Both the position numbers and the translations under genes were made by a program. The notes beneath the pieces were generated by a model. That model did no database searches and had not been told where the DNA came from. It was given only the letters and a program-made list of their open reading frames with translations. 64,000 nucleotides of DNA from Streptococcus devriesei DSM 19639 (GTDB lineage Bacteria; Bacillota; Bacilli; Lactobacillales; Streptococcaceae), in contig NZ_KE384084.1 in assembly GCF_000423725.1 (NCBI RefSeq), forward strand, positions 570,222-634,221. The letters run 5' to 3'. Position 1 is the first letter of the stretch. Each line of letters begins with the position of its first letter. Shown here piece by piece: positions 1-8,233 of the stretch.

Positions 1-1
1 T

Positions 2-235
2 TCTTGGGGAAGTGTTTCCTTTATCTTTGATGATGAAGAAGCTGTTTTTTCCGGTGATGCCCTCTTTAGAGAAACAATCGGCCGTACTGATTTGCCGACC
101 GGTGATTTTGATGAACTCATTAACAGCATTAAAGAAAAGCTCTTTACCCTGCCCAATCACTTTCATGTCTTTCCCGGACATGGATCTGAAACTCATATCG
201 GCCATGAAAAGAATTTTAATCCCTTCTTTCACTGA
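2..235 (+). CDS. MBL-fold metallo-hydrolase, C-terminal part (partial)
   Basis: The gene is cut by the window edge; only the last 77 codons are present, in the frame starting at base 2. The visible protein reads FSGDALFRETIGRTDLP early on and FPGHGSETHIGHEKNFNPFF at the end. These are the conserved late motifs of the glyoxalase II-like metallo-beta-lactamase fold: the metal-bridging Asp in SGD-LF, the GRTDLP loop and the last metal-binding His in PGHG. Such proteins hydrolyse thioesters or related substrates in the cytoplasm. The substrate cannot be told from this fragment. Its TGA stop overlaps the ATG of the next gene, so the two are probably translationally coupled. Confidence 0.85.
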   Translation, partial: SWGSVSFIFDDEEAVFSGDALFRETIGRTDLPTGDFDELINSIKEKLFTLPNHFHVFPGHGSETHIGHEKNFNPFFH

Positions 236-969
236 TGAAACCAGTTAAAAAGATTTTTCTCAGATGCTTGATGTTTTGCTGTTTTCTGGCAGCCTTGGCC
301 TTTTTTTCTATCCGCCATCTGACCTACCAGCCCAGCAGACAGGCCCAAAAGATTCTTCAAAGCAGCCGTCATCATGAGACAGCTGACTATGAGTTTTTTG
401 CCTCACAGGGAAAGAAAAAGGCCACACTTCTCTTCTACAATGGTGCCTTAGTTGATGAAAAGAGCTACGCCTTATTAGCTGAAGGGCTATCAGACAGAGG
501 TTATGACGTTTATCTTATAAAAGCACCGCTCAATCTTCCGATTTTAGCTCAGAAAAAAGCGGCAGCTATCATCAAAAGCCAAAAACTGAAGGCTTATTAC
601 CTTGCAGGGCATTCTCTCGGCGGTGTTACTGCAGCTATGAATGCTCAGACACGGCTCTCTGATAGTCATTTCAAGGGGCTTATTTTTCTGGCCAGCTACC
701 CCGGACAAAAGACTAATTTCAGGCAGACAGAATTAGCCGTTTTATCGATTACTGCCAGCAAAGACCGTATCCTCAACTGGAAAAATTACCAAAAAGCAAA
801 AAAGCAGCTTCCGCAAAAGACACACTATGTAACCATTAAAGGCGGCAACCACAGCGGTTTTGGCCTATATGGTCAGCAAAGAAAAGACGGCACCGCAACG
901 ATAAGTGCCAAAAAACAGCAGCTGCGCATCATTCAGCTGATTGATCAATTTATAAGCAAAACGAATTAA
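235..969 (+). CDS. Membrane-anchored alpha/beta hydrolase
   Basis: The product has 244 residues. An N-terminal hydrophobic segment (about residues 8-25) follows basic residues and is probably a membrane anchor or uncleaved signal. The body is an alpha/beta hydrolase: the nucleophile elbow GHSLGG is at 125-130 (Ser127), and a late GGNHSGFG motif supplies the catalytic His. This resembles the dienelactone-hydrolase-like Abhydrolase_5 group. The substrate is unknown. The start overlaps the stop of the upstream hydrolase gene (TGATG), so it is likely read by coupling. A short GC-rich hairpin with a T-run follows. Confidence 0.85.
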   Translation: MKPVKKIFLRCLMFCCFLAALAFFSIRHLTYQPSRQAQKILQSSRHHETADYEFFASQGKKKATLLFYNGALVDEKSYALLAEGLSDRGYDVYLIKAPLNLPILAQKKAAAIIKSQKLKAYYLAGHSLGGVTAAMNAQTRLSDSHFKGLIFLASYPGQKTNFRQTELAVLSITASKDRILNWKNYQKAKKQLPQKTHYVTIKGGNHSGFGLYGQQRKDGTATISAKKQQLRIIQLIDQFISKTN

Positions 970-1024
970 AGCTGCTATTATTTTCTTTATCAGCTGTTTT
1001 TTAATACGTATTGCCATAACAAAA

Positions 1025-1047
1025 AAGCCTTGCAGGCTTTTTTTGTT
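1025..1047 (+). terminator. Intrinsic terminator, also left copy of a direct repeat
   Basis: A short inverted repeat, AAGCCTTGCAGGCTT, is followed by a T-run downstream of the alpha/beta hydrolase gene. The same 23 bases recur exactly at 1427-1449, on the other side of repeat copy 1. Confidence 0.65.
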
Positions 1048-1055
1048 CAGGTTGT

Positions 1056-1427
1056 AGACAAACTCCCAAAACTAAATTCTCTCTCAAATTTTATCATAGA
1101 ATAATATTACTTTTCATTTTTATAAAATGATATAGAAACGATCAAAGCCTAACCTGATACTTTCCAATGTAGCAAAAGAGGCAGAAACTCACTGTTTCTG
1201 CCTCTCGGAGATTTTGAGACCTAGGCTCAAAATCTAGATATGGAATTCCGAAGGAAGTCGCTGCGACGATTGCCATTAGAAATCGATACTATTTCTAATG
1301 GCAATCTAATGCAAAACCTAGTCAAAAGCTATAGCGTTGGCGTTTGGTTTTGCCGTCCGCGCTACCTAAGGAAAGTATCATAACAAAATATTACTTTTTG
1401 AGAAAATAGACTTTTTCTTCAGTCTGA
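1056..1427 (+). repeat. Hairpin-rich intergenic repeat, copy 1
   Basis: About 372 bases are repeated in inverted orientation at 5590-6079, with high identity over most of the length. The copy holds three strong stem-loops: 1177-1205 (AGAGGCAGAAAC stem), 1209-1235 (AGATTTTGAG stem) and 1268-1306 (16-bp stem GATTGCCATTAGAAAT). No open reading frame of note is present. It sits between two exact 23-base direct repeats (1025-1047 and 1427-1449). It could be a MITE-like element or a non-coding RNA gene. I do not recognise a named family. Confidence 0.75.
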
Positions 1428-1449
1428 AGCCTTGCAGGCTTTTTTTGTT
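1427..1449 (+). repeat. Right copy of 23-base direct repeat flanking repeat copy 1
   Basis: Identical to 1025-1047 and including the same terminator-like hairpin. Its end overlaps the stop codon of ftsX. Two exact copies around an inserted element suggest a duplicated target, or duplication by recombination. Confidence 0.7.
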
Positions 1450-2383
1450 ATATCTTTAAGAAACGTCTCATTGACAGAACCGAACCGATAGATCCAATGA
1501 TAATACCGATGACAAACATTGCGCCAATCAGGTAAAAGGCAAATGGATTAGGCTCATAAAGAGACAGGTTTTGGGTGGCTAAGTTAGGGTTAAACTGGTC
1601 AAAAGCAAATTGATACAGGTAATAGACAATCAACGACGGAACAATAGCTCCGAGCAGTCCGACCCAAGCTCCTTCAAAGAAGAAAGGCATTCTGATATAA
1701 CCGTTTTTAGCACCAACCAGACGCATGATTTGAATTTCATTGCGGCGGGAAAGGATAGTGATTCGAATGGTATTAGAAATCAGGAAGATAGCAACTAGGA
1801 CCAAAAGAGCTGTTCCGACAAGCCCCCAAGTCCGAATGAAGCTGGCAAGCCCAAAGATACGGTCTGTATCAGTACCGCCGTAAGCTACTGAATCAACACC
1901 TGAAATTTTATTGATGGCCTTGGCTACTGTTTTAACCTTGCGAGGTGAGGTTGTCTGCACAATGTAAACATCGTACAAGGGATTGGAATCCCCGTCAAAC
2001 AAGGTCCAGTCATCACCCATTGTTTTCTTTAATTTTTCTAATTGCTCATCCTTGCTCGAAAAGGTAATCGTTTTAACATTTTTGAGCTTTTTGATCTGAT
2101 CATAAACCTTGTGGTAATCAGGGTTATTAATTTTTTTGTTTGAATTGTTCGGGTCAACATAAGACTGCACATTATCTTTAGAATCGACCTGCAAATAAGT
2201 GTTAATCTGAACATTTTTTTCAATACCGGATGCTAATTTTTCGGTATTCAAGAGAAAAGCTGCAAAGATGCCGACCAAAGTCAGGGTAATCGCTACAGAA
2301 GTGATGGCTGCAATAGACATCCAGCCATTGCGCTTGATATTTTTAATGGACTGCCATAAGTGACGGAAAAATCTTCTAATCAT
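1448..2383 (-). CDS. ftsX: Cell-division ABC transporter permease FtsX
   Basis: The product has 311 residues. It starts MIRRFFRHLWQSIKNIKRNG, followed by one membrane segment (about 25-47), a large extracellular domain, then three membrane segments toward the C-terminus. This is the four-span FtsX plan. FtsX pairs with the ATPase FtsE and, in streptococci, activates the peptidoglycan hydrolase PcsB at the septum. An in-frame upstream start at 2446 exists, but the ATG at 2383 has a good AGGAG sequence and matches the family N-terminus. It overlaps the end of ftsE by 8 bases, as expected for a coupled pair. Confidence 0.95.
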   Translation of the reverse strand: MIRRFFRHLWQSIKNIKRNGWMSIAAITSVAITLTLVGIFAAFLLNTEKLASGIEKNVQINTYLQVDSKDNVQSYVDPNNSNKKINNPDYHKVYDQIKKLKNVKTITFSSKDEQLEKLKKTMGDDWTLFDGDSNPLYDVYIVQTTSPRKVKTVAKAINKISGVDSVAYGGTDTDRIFGLASFIRTWGLVGTALLVLVAIFLISNTIRITILSRRNEIQIMRLVGAKNGYIRMPFFFEGAWVGLLGAIVPSLIVYYLYQFAFDQFNPNLATQNLSLYEPNPFAFYLIGAMFVIGIIIGSIGSVLSMRRFLKI

Positions 2384-3068
2384 TATATCCGTAATCTCCT
2401 TCCTCTTCGTCGCGGACAATGCGGCCGTCTTCAATGGCAACCACACGGTGGCGAAGTGTATCTACAATCTGGCGGTTATGGGTTGCCATCAAAACAGTCG
2501 TTCCTTGAAGATTGATGCGTTCCAGCAACTGCATGATTTCCCATGAAATTTCAGGGTCCAGATTTCCTGTCGGTTCGTCAGCAATCAGAACCTGAGGATT
2601 ATTGACAATAGCTCTGGCAATTGCAACCCGCTGCTGTTCCCCGCCTGAGAGCTGATCAGGAAAAGAACGCATTTTATGCTTGAGTCCTACCAAATCAAGG
2701 ACTTCCGTTACACGTTTTTTAATCACACGCGGCTTTTCACCGATAACTTCCATCGCAAAAGCAATGTTTTCAAACACTGTTTTATTGGGCAAAAGTTTAT
2801 AGTCCTGAAAGACGACGCCGATGCTGCGGCGCAAAATAGGAACTTCCCGCTTTTTCATTTTGGCCAGATTAAATTTACCGACCTTAAGAGAGCCCTTGGT
2901 TGTTCTTTCTTCCCGGTAGAGCAGTCTGATGAGAGTTGATTTCCCCGCGCCTGACGGGCCTACCAGATAGACAAATTCACCTCGATTGACAGAAAGTGAA
3001 ATATTCCTCAAGGCAGTTGTACTGCGGTGATACTTTTTTGTAACACCCTTCATTTGAATTAATGCCAT
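2376..3068 (-). CDS. ftsE: Cell-division ATP-binding protein FtsE
   Basis: The product is a 230-residue ABC ATPase. Walker A GPSGAGKST is at 37-45, the Q-loop FQD near 88, the signature LSGGEQQ at 140-146, and Walker B ending in D164-E165. The length and the sequence around the signature fit FtsE. It works at the inner face of the membrane with FtsX to couple ATP hydrolysis to septal wall hydrolysis. It lies just upstream of and overlaps ftsX, and 66 bases downstream of prfB. Confidence 0.96.
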   Translation of the reverse strand: MALIQMKGVTKKYHRSTTALRNISLSVNRGEFVYLVGPSGAGKSTLIRLLYREERTTKGSLKVGKFNLAKMKKREVPILRRSIGVVFQDYKLLPNKTVFENIAFAMEVIGEKPRVIKKRVTEVLDLVGLKHKMRSFPDQLSGGEQQRVAIARAIVNNPQVLIADEPTGNLDPEISWEIMQLLERINLQGTTVLMATHNRQIVDTLRHRVVAIEDGRIVRDEEEGDYGYND

Positions 3069-3134
3069 GTCTTGCGTTTCCTTTTCTTTAATAATATCTT
3101 TGGAGAATAGCTCTCCTTTGTAAAAACCAGTTTT

Positions 3135-4230
3135 CTACTCCATACGCCATTTCAAAAAGGCATCAATAAAGCCATCCAAGTCACCGTCCATAACCTTGTC
3201 AACCTGCGCAACTTCATAGCCTGTGCGGTGGTCTTTCACCATGGTATAGGGGGTGAAAACATAAGAGCGGATCTGACTGCCCCAAGTAATTTCTTTTTTA
3301 TCACCTTTAAGGGCATCTACTTCCTGAGCCTTCTTTTCCTGCTCCAGCTGATAAAGTTTAGCCTGCAGCATTTTCATGGCCCGGTCACGGTTGCCGTATT
3401 GCGTACGGTCAACTGTCGAAGCCACCACGATACCAGTCGGTATATGAGTCAGACGGACACCTGTTGACACCTTATTGACATTTTGCCCGCCGGCGCCGCC
3501 GGAACGAAAGGTATCCATTTTGATATCTTCATCCCGAATATCTACTTCAATCGTATCATCCAGTTCAGGCATGACTTCAACAGAGGCAAAGGAGGTGTGA
3601 CGGCGTTTAGCCGAGTCAAACGGTGAGATTCTTACCAAACGGTGAACCCCCATTTCTGACTTCAAAAGACCATAAGCATTAGGCCCTTCAAAGGACAGGG
3701 TTACAGATTTAATGCCGGCTTCATCGCCCGCTTGATAATCTAAGACTTCGACTTTGAAATTTTTGCTGTTGCCAAAACGGGTATACATCCGCAGCAGCAT
3801 GTCTCCCCAGTCCTGAGCTTCTGTGCCGCCGGAACCCGGGTGAATTTCCAAGATAGCATTATTTGCATCATAGGGTTCTGATAAAAGAAGCGTCATTTCA
3901 TAGCTGGTCATCATCTTGTCCAGCTTTTCCAAACTTTCTTCCAAGTCAGCCTGCATTGAGGGCTCTTCTTCTGCTAATTCATATAAAATCTCAGCTTCGT
4001 CGGATAAATTCTCCATGTTATGAAAAGTGTCATACTTGAGTTTTAAGTCGCTTAGCTCTTGTGAAGTCTTTTGAGCAGCATTATTGTCATCCCAAAAGTC
4101 AGGTTCGGTCATCCGATTTTCTAAGAGAGCAATCTCTTCTTCCAAGCGATCTAAGTCAAAGAGACCTCCGAAAGCCAGTCAGCTTCTCTTTATTTTCTGC
4201 TAATTTTTGGCGCATTTCTGCCATATCCAT
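3135..4230 (-). CDS. prfB: Peptide chain release factor 2, with programmed +1 frameshift
   Basis: The product recognises UGA and UAA stop codons and triggers peptide release; the GGQ motif is present ([11 protein letters not shown]). The gene is in two frames. The first 24 codons run from the ATG at 4230 (GAGGT ribosome site just upstream) to an in-frame TGA at 4158-4156. A +1 shift at CTT-TGA-C (4161-4155) joins the long second frame, giving about 364 residues, the normal RF2 length. An AGG-rich sequence just before the slip site is the usual internal Shine-Dalgarno stimulator. The frameshift is the known autoregulatory switch of prfB: low RF2 favours the shift. Confidence 0.96.
4155..4172 (-). 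promoter_or_regulatory. Programmed +1 ribosomal frameshift site of prfB
   Basis: On the minus strand the sequence reads CGGAGGTCTCTTTGAC. The ribosome slips on CTT, skips the T and reads GAC. This is the classic RF2 autoregulation signal, with an AGG Shine-Dalgarno-like stretch upstream. Confidence 0.93.
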
Positions 4231-4278
4231 ATTTCATACCTCATTTTCCAGTATCTGTTTTATTCTAACATAGTTCAT

Positions 4279-5397
4279 TTAAAATTGCCATCTATTAATC
4301 AGGGCATTTCTTTCTTTTATGATATCGTCATTTTCTGAATCAATGCTTAAAATAAAGTCCCGCAATTCTTCTGTCGGTTTTTTGACAATCTCTCCCAAAG
4401 CCCAGATGGCTGTTGCCCGATGAATAGGATTTTGGCTGCTGTCAATGATTTCCAGAAGCTTCACGACGGCACTTTTATCATAGGCATTAGCCAGAGCAAT
4501 GATGGCGTTGCGCTGCAAAATATTCTTTCCCCGCCAGGAACCGGCAATCCTGCCGAATTTTTTCGTAAACTGACTGTTAGATAAATTTAAAAAAGGAATT
4601 AATTCTGGTTCTGCCAAATCAGGATCGATAGGACTGGCCAAGGAGTTATTGAGCCCTTTATTATAGGGGCAGCAAATCTGGCAAATATCACAGCCATAAA
4701 TGACTGTCTTAATTTTCTTTCTGAATTCCAGATCCATCATGCCCTTATCCTGTGTCTGAAAGGAAAGACAGCGCTTAGCGTTCATGCTGCCATCCCCCAG
4801 CAAACAGGACGTCGGACAGGCATCCAGACAGCGGCGGCAGTCACCGCAGGCATAATCTACAGGACTGTCCGGCTCGATCTCCAGATTGGTGATCAATTCT
4901 CCCAGATACATGTAGGAACCGAATTCTTTAGAAATGACCAAGCCGTTTTTGCCGATAAAACCAATGCCGGCCCGCTGAGCCACGGCCGTATCAACAAGCG
5001 CTCCGGTGTCCACCATTCCTTTATACTCAAAATTTTCAGTCAGCTTTTCGATGCCTTCTGCCAAACGTTTGAGCTTATCCTGCAAAACATAGTGATAGTC
5101 CAGACCCCAGCTGTTAGGAGTAATCTTGCCGCGCCGGTACTGTGTTTTAGGCGGTTTCACAGGCAGCCTGTGCGGATAGGCCACAGCAATGGAAATGATT
5201 GTTTTGGCACTTGCCAAAGAGAGTTTAGGTTTAATCCGCTCCTCAATATTTTTATGTTCAAAACCTGAAGAACGCCCTTCCTCAACAGAAGCGCGCAGCG
5301 ATTTTTCCAAGTAAGCAAAATCATCGGCAGTTGTAAAACCGATTTTTGAAATTCCGATTTCCTGGGCCAGCTTTTGGATTTCTTCTTTAATGTTCAT
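4279..5397 (-). CDS. queG: Epoxyqueuosine reductase QueG
   Basis: The product has 372 residues. It carries two 4Fe-4S binding motifs: Cys184, 187, 190 and 194 (CGDCRRCLDACP), and a second set including Cys236, 239 and 243 (CDICQICCP). The N-terminal half is the cobalamin-binding reductase domain and the C-terminus is HEAT-repeat-like. QueG performs the last step of queuosine biosynthesis in tRNA, reducing epoxyqueuosine with cobalamin. The start has no clear Shine-Dalgarno sequence; a promoter -10 element ends 6 bases before the ATG (see the promoter entry). Confidence 0.9.
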   Translation of the reverse strand: MNIKEEIQKLAQEIGISKIGFTTADDFAYLEKSLRASVEEGRSSGFEHKNIEERIKPKLSLASAKTIISIAVAYPHRLPVKPPKTQYRRGKITPNSWGLDYHYVLQDKLKRLAEGIEKLTENFEYKGMVDTGALVDTAVAQRAGIGFIGKNGLVISKEFGSYMYLGELITNLEIEPDSPVDYACGDCRRCLDACPTSCLLGDGSMNAKRCLSFQTQDKGMMDLEFRKKIKTVIYGCDICQICCPYNKGLNNSLASPIDPDLAEPELIPFLNLSNSQFTKKFGRIAGSWRGKNILQRNAIIALANAYDKSAVVKLLEIIDSSQNPIHRATAIWALGEIVKKPTEELRDFILSIDSENDDIIKERNALINRWQF

Positions 5398-5403
5398 AAG
5401 TCT

Positions 5404-5432
5404 ATCTTAATGGATTTTTAAACAGAGAGCAA
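5404..5432 (-). promoter_or_regulatory. Promoter abutting queG start (leaderless candidate)
   Basis: On the minus strand TTGCTC (5432-5427) and TAAGAT (5409-5404) are separated by 17 bases. Six bases then precede the ATG at 5397, so transcription would begin at or within a base or two of the start codon. Confidence 0.55.
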
Positions 5433-5557
5433 GTCACAAATAAAAAATGACTGTAGCTAAACCAGCAGACTGCAATACGATCAGCAGCTAAAAAACCTGC
5501 AATGAGAAAACACTGCTCAATCAAAAACGGCCCGATACCAGAACACATGAAATAAGA

Positions 5558-5591
5558 GAGCAGACAGGCACTCATGAGTCCCTGTCTGCTC
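5558..5591. other. Strong hairpin next to repeat copy 2
   Basis: GAGCAGACAGG and CCTGTCTGCTC form an 11-bp stem with a 12-base loop. There is only a weak T-run on the minus strand, so a terminator role upstream of queG is uncertain. Confidence 0.5.
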
Positions 5592-6079
5592 AGACTGAAG
5601 AAAAAGTCTATTTTCTCAAAAAGTAATATTTTATTATGATACTTTCCTTAGGTAGCACGGACGGCAAAACCAAACGCCAAGGCTATAGCTCTTGACTAGG
5701 TTTTGCATTAGATTGCCGTTAGAAATAATATCGATTTCTAACGGCAATCGTCGCAGCGACTTCCTTCGGAATTCCATACCTAAGTTCAAGATACAAAGGG
5801 CGTCTGCGGATAAAGGCAAAATAGGGAGTTCGACGCGGAATCGTTAAGATTCTAGGCGGACTTATCTTTTTGCCACAATCCGCAGCCCGTGTTCAATTAA
5901 GATTTTGAGCCTAGGTCTCAAAATCTCCGAGAGGCAGAAACTCAATGTTTCTGCCTCTTTTGCTACATCGGAAAGTATCGGGTTAGGTTTTGATCGTTTC
6001 TATATCATTTTACAAAAATGGGAAGTGATACTATTCTATGATGAAATTTTAGAGAGAATTTAGTTTTGGGAGTTTGTCT
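5590..6079 (-). repeat. Hairpin-rich intergenic repeat, copy 2 (inverted, with extra module)
   Basis: This is the inverted counterpart of 1056-1427. It has an extra module of about 120 bases (about 5777-5900) that copy 1 lacks and that resembles 13001-13138. All three stem-loops of copy 1 are kept. In the 16-bp stem, one A-T pair of copy 1 is a G-C pair here, changed on both arms. The copy is flanked by TGTCTGCT on each side (5583-5590 and 6075-6082). Confidence 0.75.
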
Positions 6080-6135
6080 GCTCTCTCTGCCTGCGCTGAT
6101 TACGGCAGTCTTTAAGATTTCTTAGAATCAGCATT

Positions 6136-8058
6136 TTAATACTTATCAAAATGCTGATAAAGGTACTCTAAATGCTTGATTTCATCGCAAATACGATGGC
6201 CGATATTGGTATCTTTGACTAAAATACGGCGGCTGGACTCTTCAACTAAACGTCTGGTCGAAAGGATATCGTACTTGCCCATTAAAACGTCCTGACTGTT
6301 GGTAAAAGGCTGATGAGCCACCAGCAGCATGCCGTAGCTGTTAAAAACTAGGGTATAGCCTGCAAGGCCTGTTTTCTTTTGGTAGGCTTTGGCAAAACCG
6401 CCGTCAATGACAAGCATTTTACCGCCTGCCTTAACAGGGTTTTCACCGTCTTTTTCCTTCACAGGCGTGTGACCGTTGATAATATGCCCCTCCTCATTCA
6501 GGCCGAATTCTTTCAAGATATCCCGGCAGACACTCTCTTTATTTCGCAGGCGATAATAAGGATTTTTGATTTCTTCATGTGTGGCCTTATCCTCGATAAA
6601 ATACCGCTCAAACGTTGTCATGGCTTTTTTGCCGAAAAGAGAGGAGTTTTCACCTATCCAGAGATACCAAAACAGATCCGTCGAAAAATCCTCATGTTTA
6701 TTGGGATGCCGATAAGACTGGCGAATTTCTTTCTCATAAAAATCCAAAAGTGCCTTGCCGGAATAGCTGCTGTCCTTGATTTTCAGTGATTTAAAATCAC
6801 CGTTTTCATGCAGAGGAATGCAGCCGTGAAAAAGCAGATTGCCATTGTACTGCAAATACATGGAACCTTTTTCAAATAAAAAATCAACATGGCGCTTCAA
6901 GCCTTCTGATGTCTGAAAAGCATGCATCAGCTGCTGCAGAAGTTTCTCTTCTTCTGCATCTAGTGCATAGGGCTTGTCAGGCACAATCCGGCTGCTGTTA
7001 AAATCCGACAGGGCATAGGTTTTGCCATTTAGGCAAATTGTCTTATTCGCATAGTCTATCATGTCCAAAACCTGACGGTGTTCCAGCTGAAAATCCGGCC
7101 GGCGGTGAATTAAGCGGCTTTCCAATTTAAATTGCAGGATAGCCGCAGCCTGCCGAACAAGATTTAGTAAGTCACTATCTTCCTGAGACAGCCGTCCTTC
7201 ATCTAAAATAGGATCAAAGGCTGCTACAGGCTGGTAATACTTGCGGCTGTAGTCAACCAGTTTTCTCAGATTGATGCCGTAGCGGTCTTCAATCAAAGTT
7301 AAATTATTATACCTGGCAGCAATGCGAATGACATTGATCATACAGACATAAGAGCCCGAAACAGCGCCCATCCAGGTAATGTCATGGTTGCCCCATTGAA
7401 TATCAACATTGGGCAGTTTTTCAAGACGGTCCAAAATAATATCAGGGTATTTGCCGCGGTCATAAATATCACCGACAACATGCAAGACATCCACAGCCAA
7501 ACGCTGAATGACATAGGACAGAGCAATGACGAGCTCCTCCAACTGGTTAAGTTCGGTAATCTTGTCAATGATTGCATCAAAGTAGCTTTCCTTATCAGGG
7601 TTTCTTTCAATTTCTGCCAAGAGTTCTTCAATAATATAAGCAAAATTAGCCGGCAGGCTTTTGCGAACCTTGGAGCGCGTGTACTTGTTGCCAAGGTATT
7701 TAAGCACCTGGATCTGAATAGGCAGCAAGGCAATCAGTTTTTCCTGCAGAGCATCGTGGGAAAGATCCTCTTTATCAAACGCTATTTTTTGTTCGGGATA
7801 GTAAACAAAGAGGCAGAACTCTTGAGCGTTTATGGCAGACAGCTGATAGAGGTCAAAACATTCCTGAATTTTAGATTTAATAGAACCCGAGCAGGTTCTT
7901 AAAATATAGTCAAAAGCAGGATATTCCCCGTGTAAGTCGCTGACAAAATGTTCAGTTCCTTTAGGCAGATGGCAGATCGCTTCCAGATTGATAATTTCAG
8001 TCAGAATATCTGCTCTGGTGGGAAATTTTTCCTTAAGTAATTGATAAAAGGCCTTCAT
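6136..8058 (-). CDS. fbp: Class III fructose-1,6-bisphosphatase
   Basis: The product has 640 residues, typical for the class III Firmicute enzyme. It contains the metallophosphoesterase motifs VSDLHGEYPAFD near the N-terminus, VGDIYDRG and QWGNHDITWMG in the middle, and INGHTP toward the C-terminus. It hydrolyses fructose-1,6-bisphosphate to fructose-6-phosphate, allowing gluconeogenic flow. An AGGAG sequence lies just upstream of the ATG. It is a single-gene unit between the repeat region and the gat/lac operon, on the same strand as that operon. Confidence 0.95.
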   Translation of the reverse strand: MKAFYQLLKEKFPTRADILTEIINLEAICHLPKGTEHFVSDLHGEYPAFDYILRTCSGSIKSKIQECFDLYQLSAINAQEFCLFVYYPEQKIAFDKEDLSHDALQEKLIALLPIQIQVLKYLGNKYTRSKVRKSLPANFAYIIEELLAEIERNPDKESYFDAIIDKITELNQLEELVIALSYVIQRLAVDVLHVVGDIYDRGKYPDIILDRLEKLPNVDIQWGNHDITWMGAVSGSYVCMINVIRIAARYNNLTLIEDRYGINLRKLVDYSRKYYQPVAAFDPILDEGRLSQEDSDLLNLVRQAAAILQFKLESRLIHRRPDFQLEHRQVLDMIDYANKTICLNGKTYALSDFNSSRIVPDKPYALDAEEEKLLQQLMHAFQTSEGLKRHVDFLFEKGSMYLQYNGNLLFHGCIPLHENGDFKSLKIKDSSYSGKALLDFYEKEIRQSYRHPNKHEDFSTDLFWYLWIGENSSLFGKKAMTTFERYFIEDKATHEEIKNPYYRLRNKESVCRDILKEFGLNEEGHIINGHTPVKEKDGENPVKAGGKMLVIDGGFAKAYQKKTGLAGYTLVFNSYGMLLVAHQPFTNSQDVLMGKYDILSTRRLVEESSRRILVKDTNIGHRICDEIKHLEYLYQHFDKY

Positions 8059-8233
8059 GTAATCTCCTTTAACGCTACAGCAGGAATGGATGACAATACT
8101 AAAAAGCTTCTGCAGTAAACAGCAGCTGCATAAAGATTATAAAGCTTTTTGGCAGCGCTGTCAATTAGTGACAAATGGTTCTGGCATTCCTCATAAACCT
8201 TGTCAAAAATTCAAAAAATCCCTGTCGAATCTG

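Noticed and set aside
12-248. 78-codon reading frame at the left edge
   Set aside because: It is in a different frame from the real MBL-fold hydrolase gene (frame starting at base 2), which has clear motifs over the same bases.
1056-1427. Intergenic repeat considered as an insertion sequence
   Set aside because: No transposase frame or clear terminal inverted repeats are found; it is listed as a repeat of unknown type.
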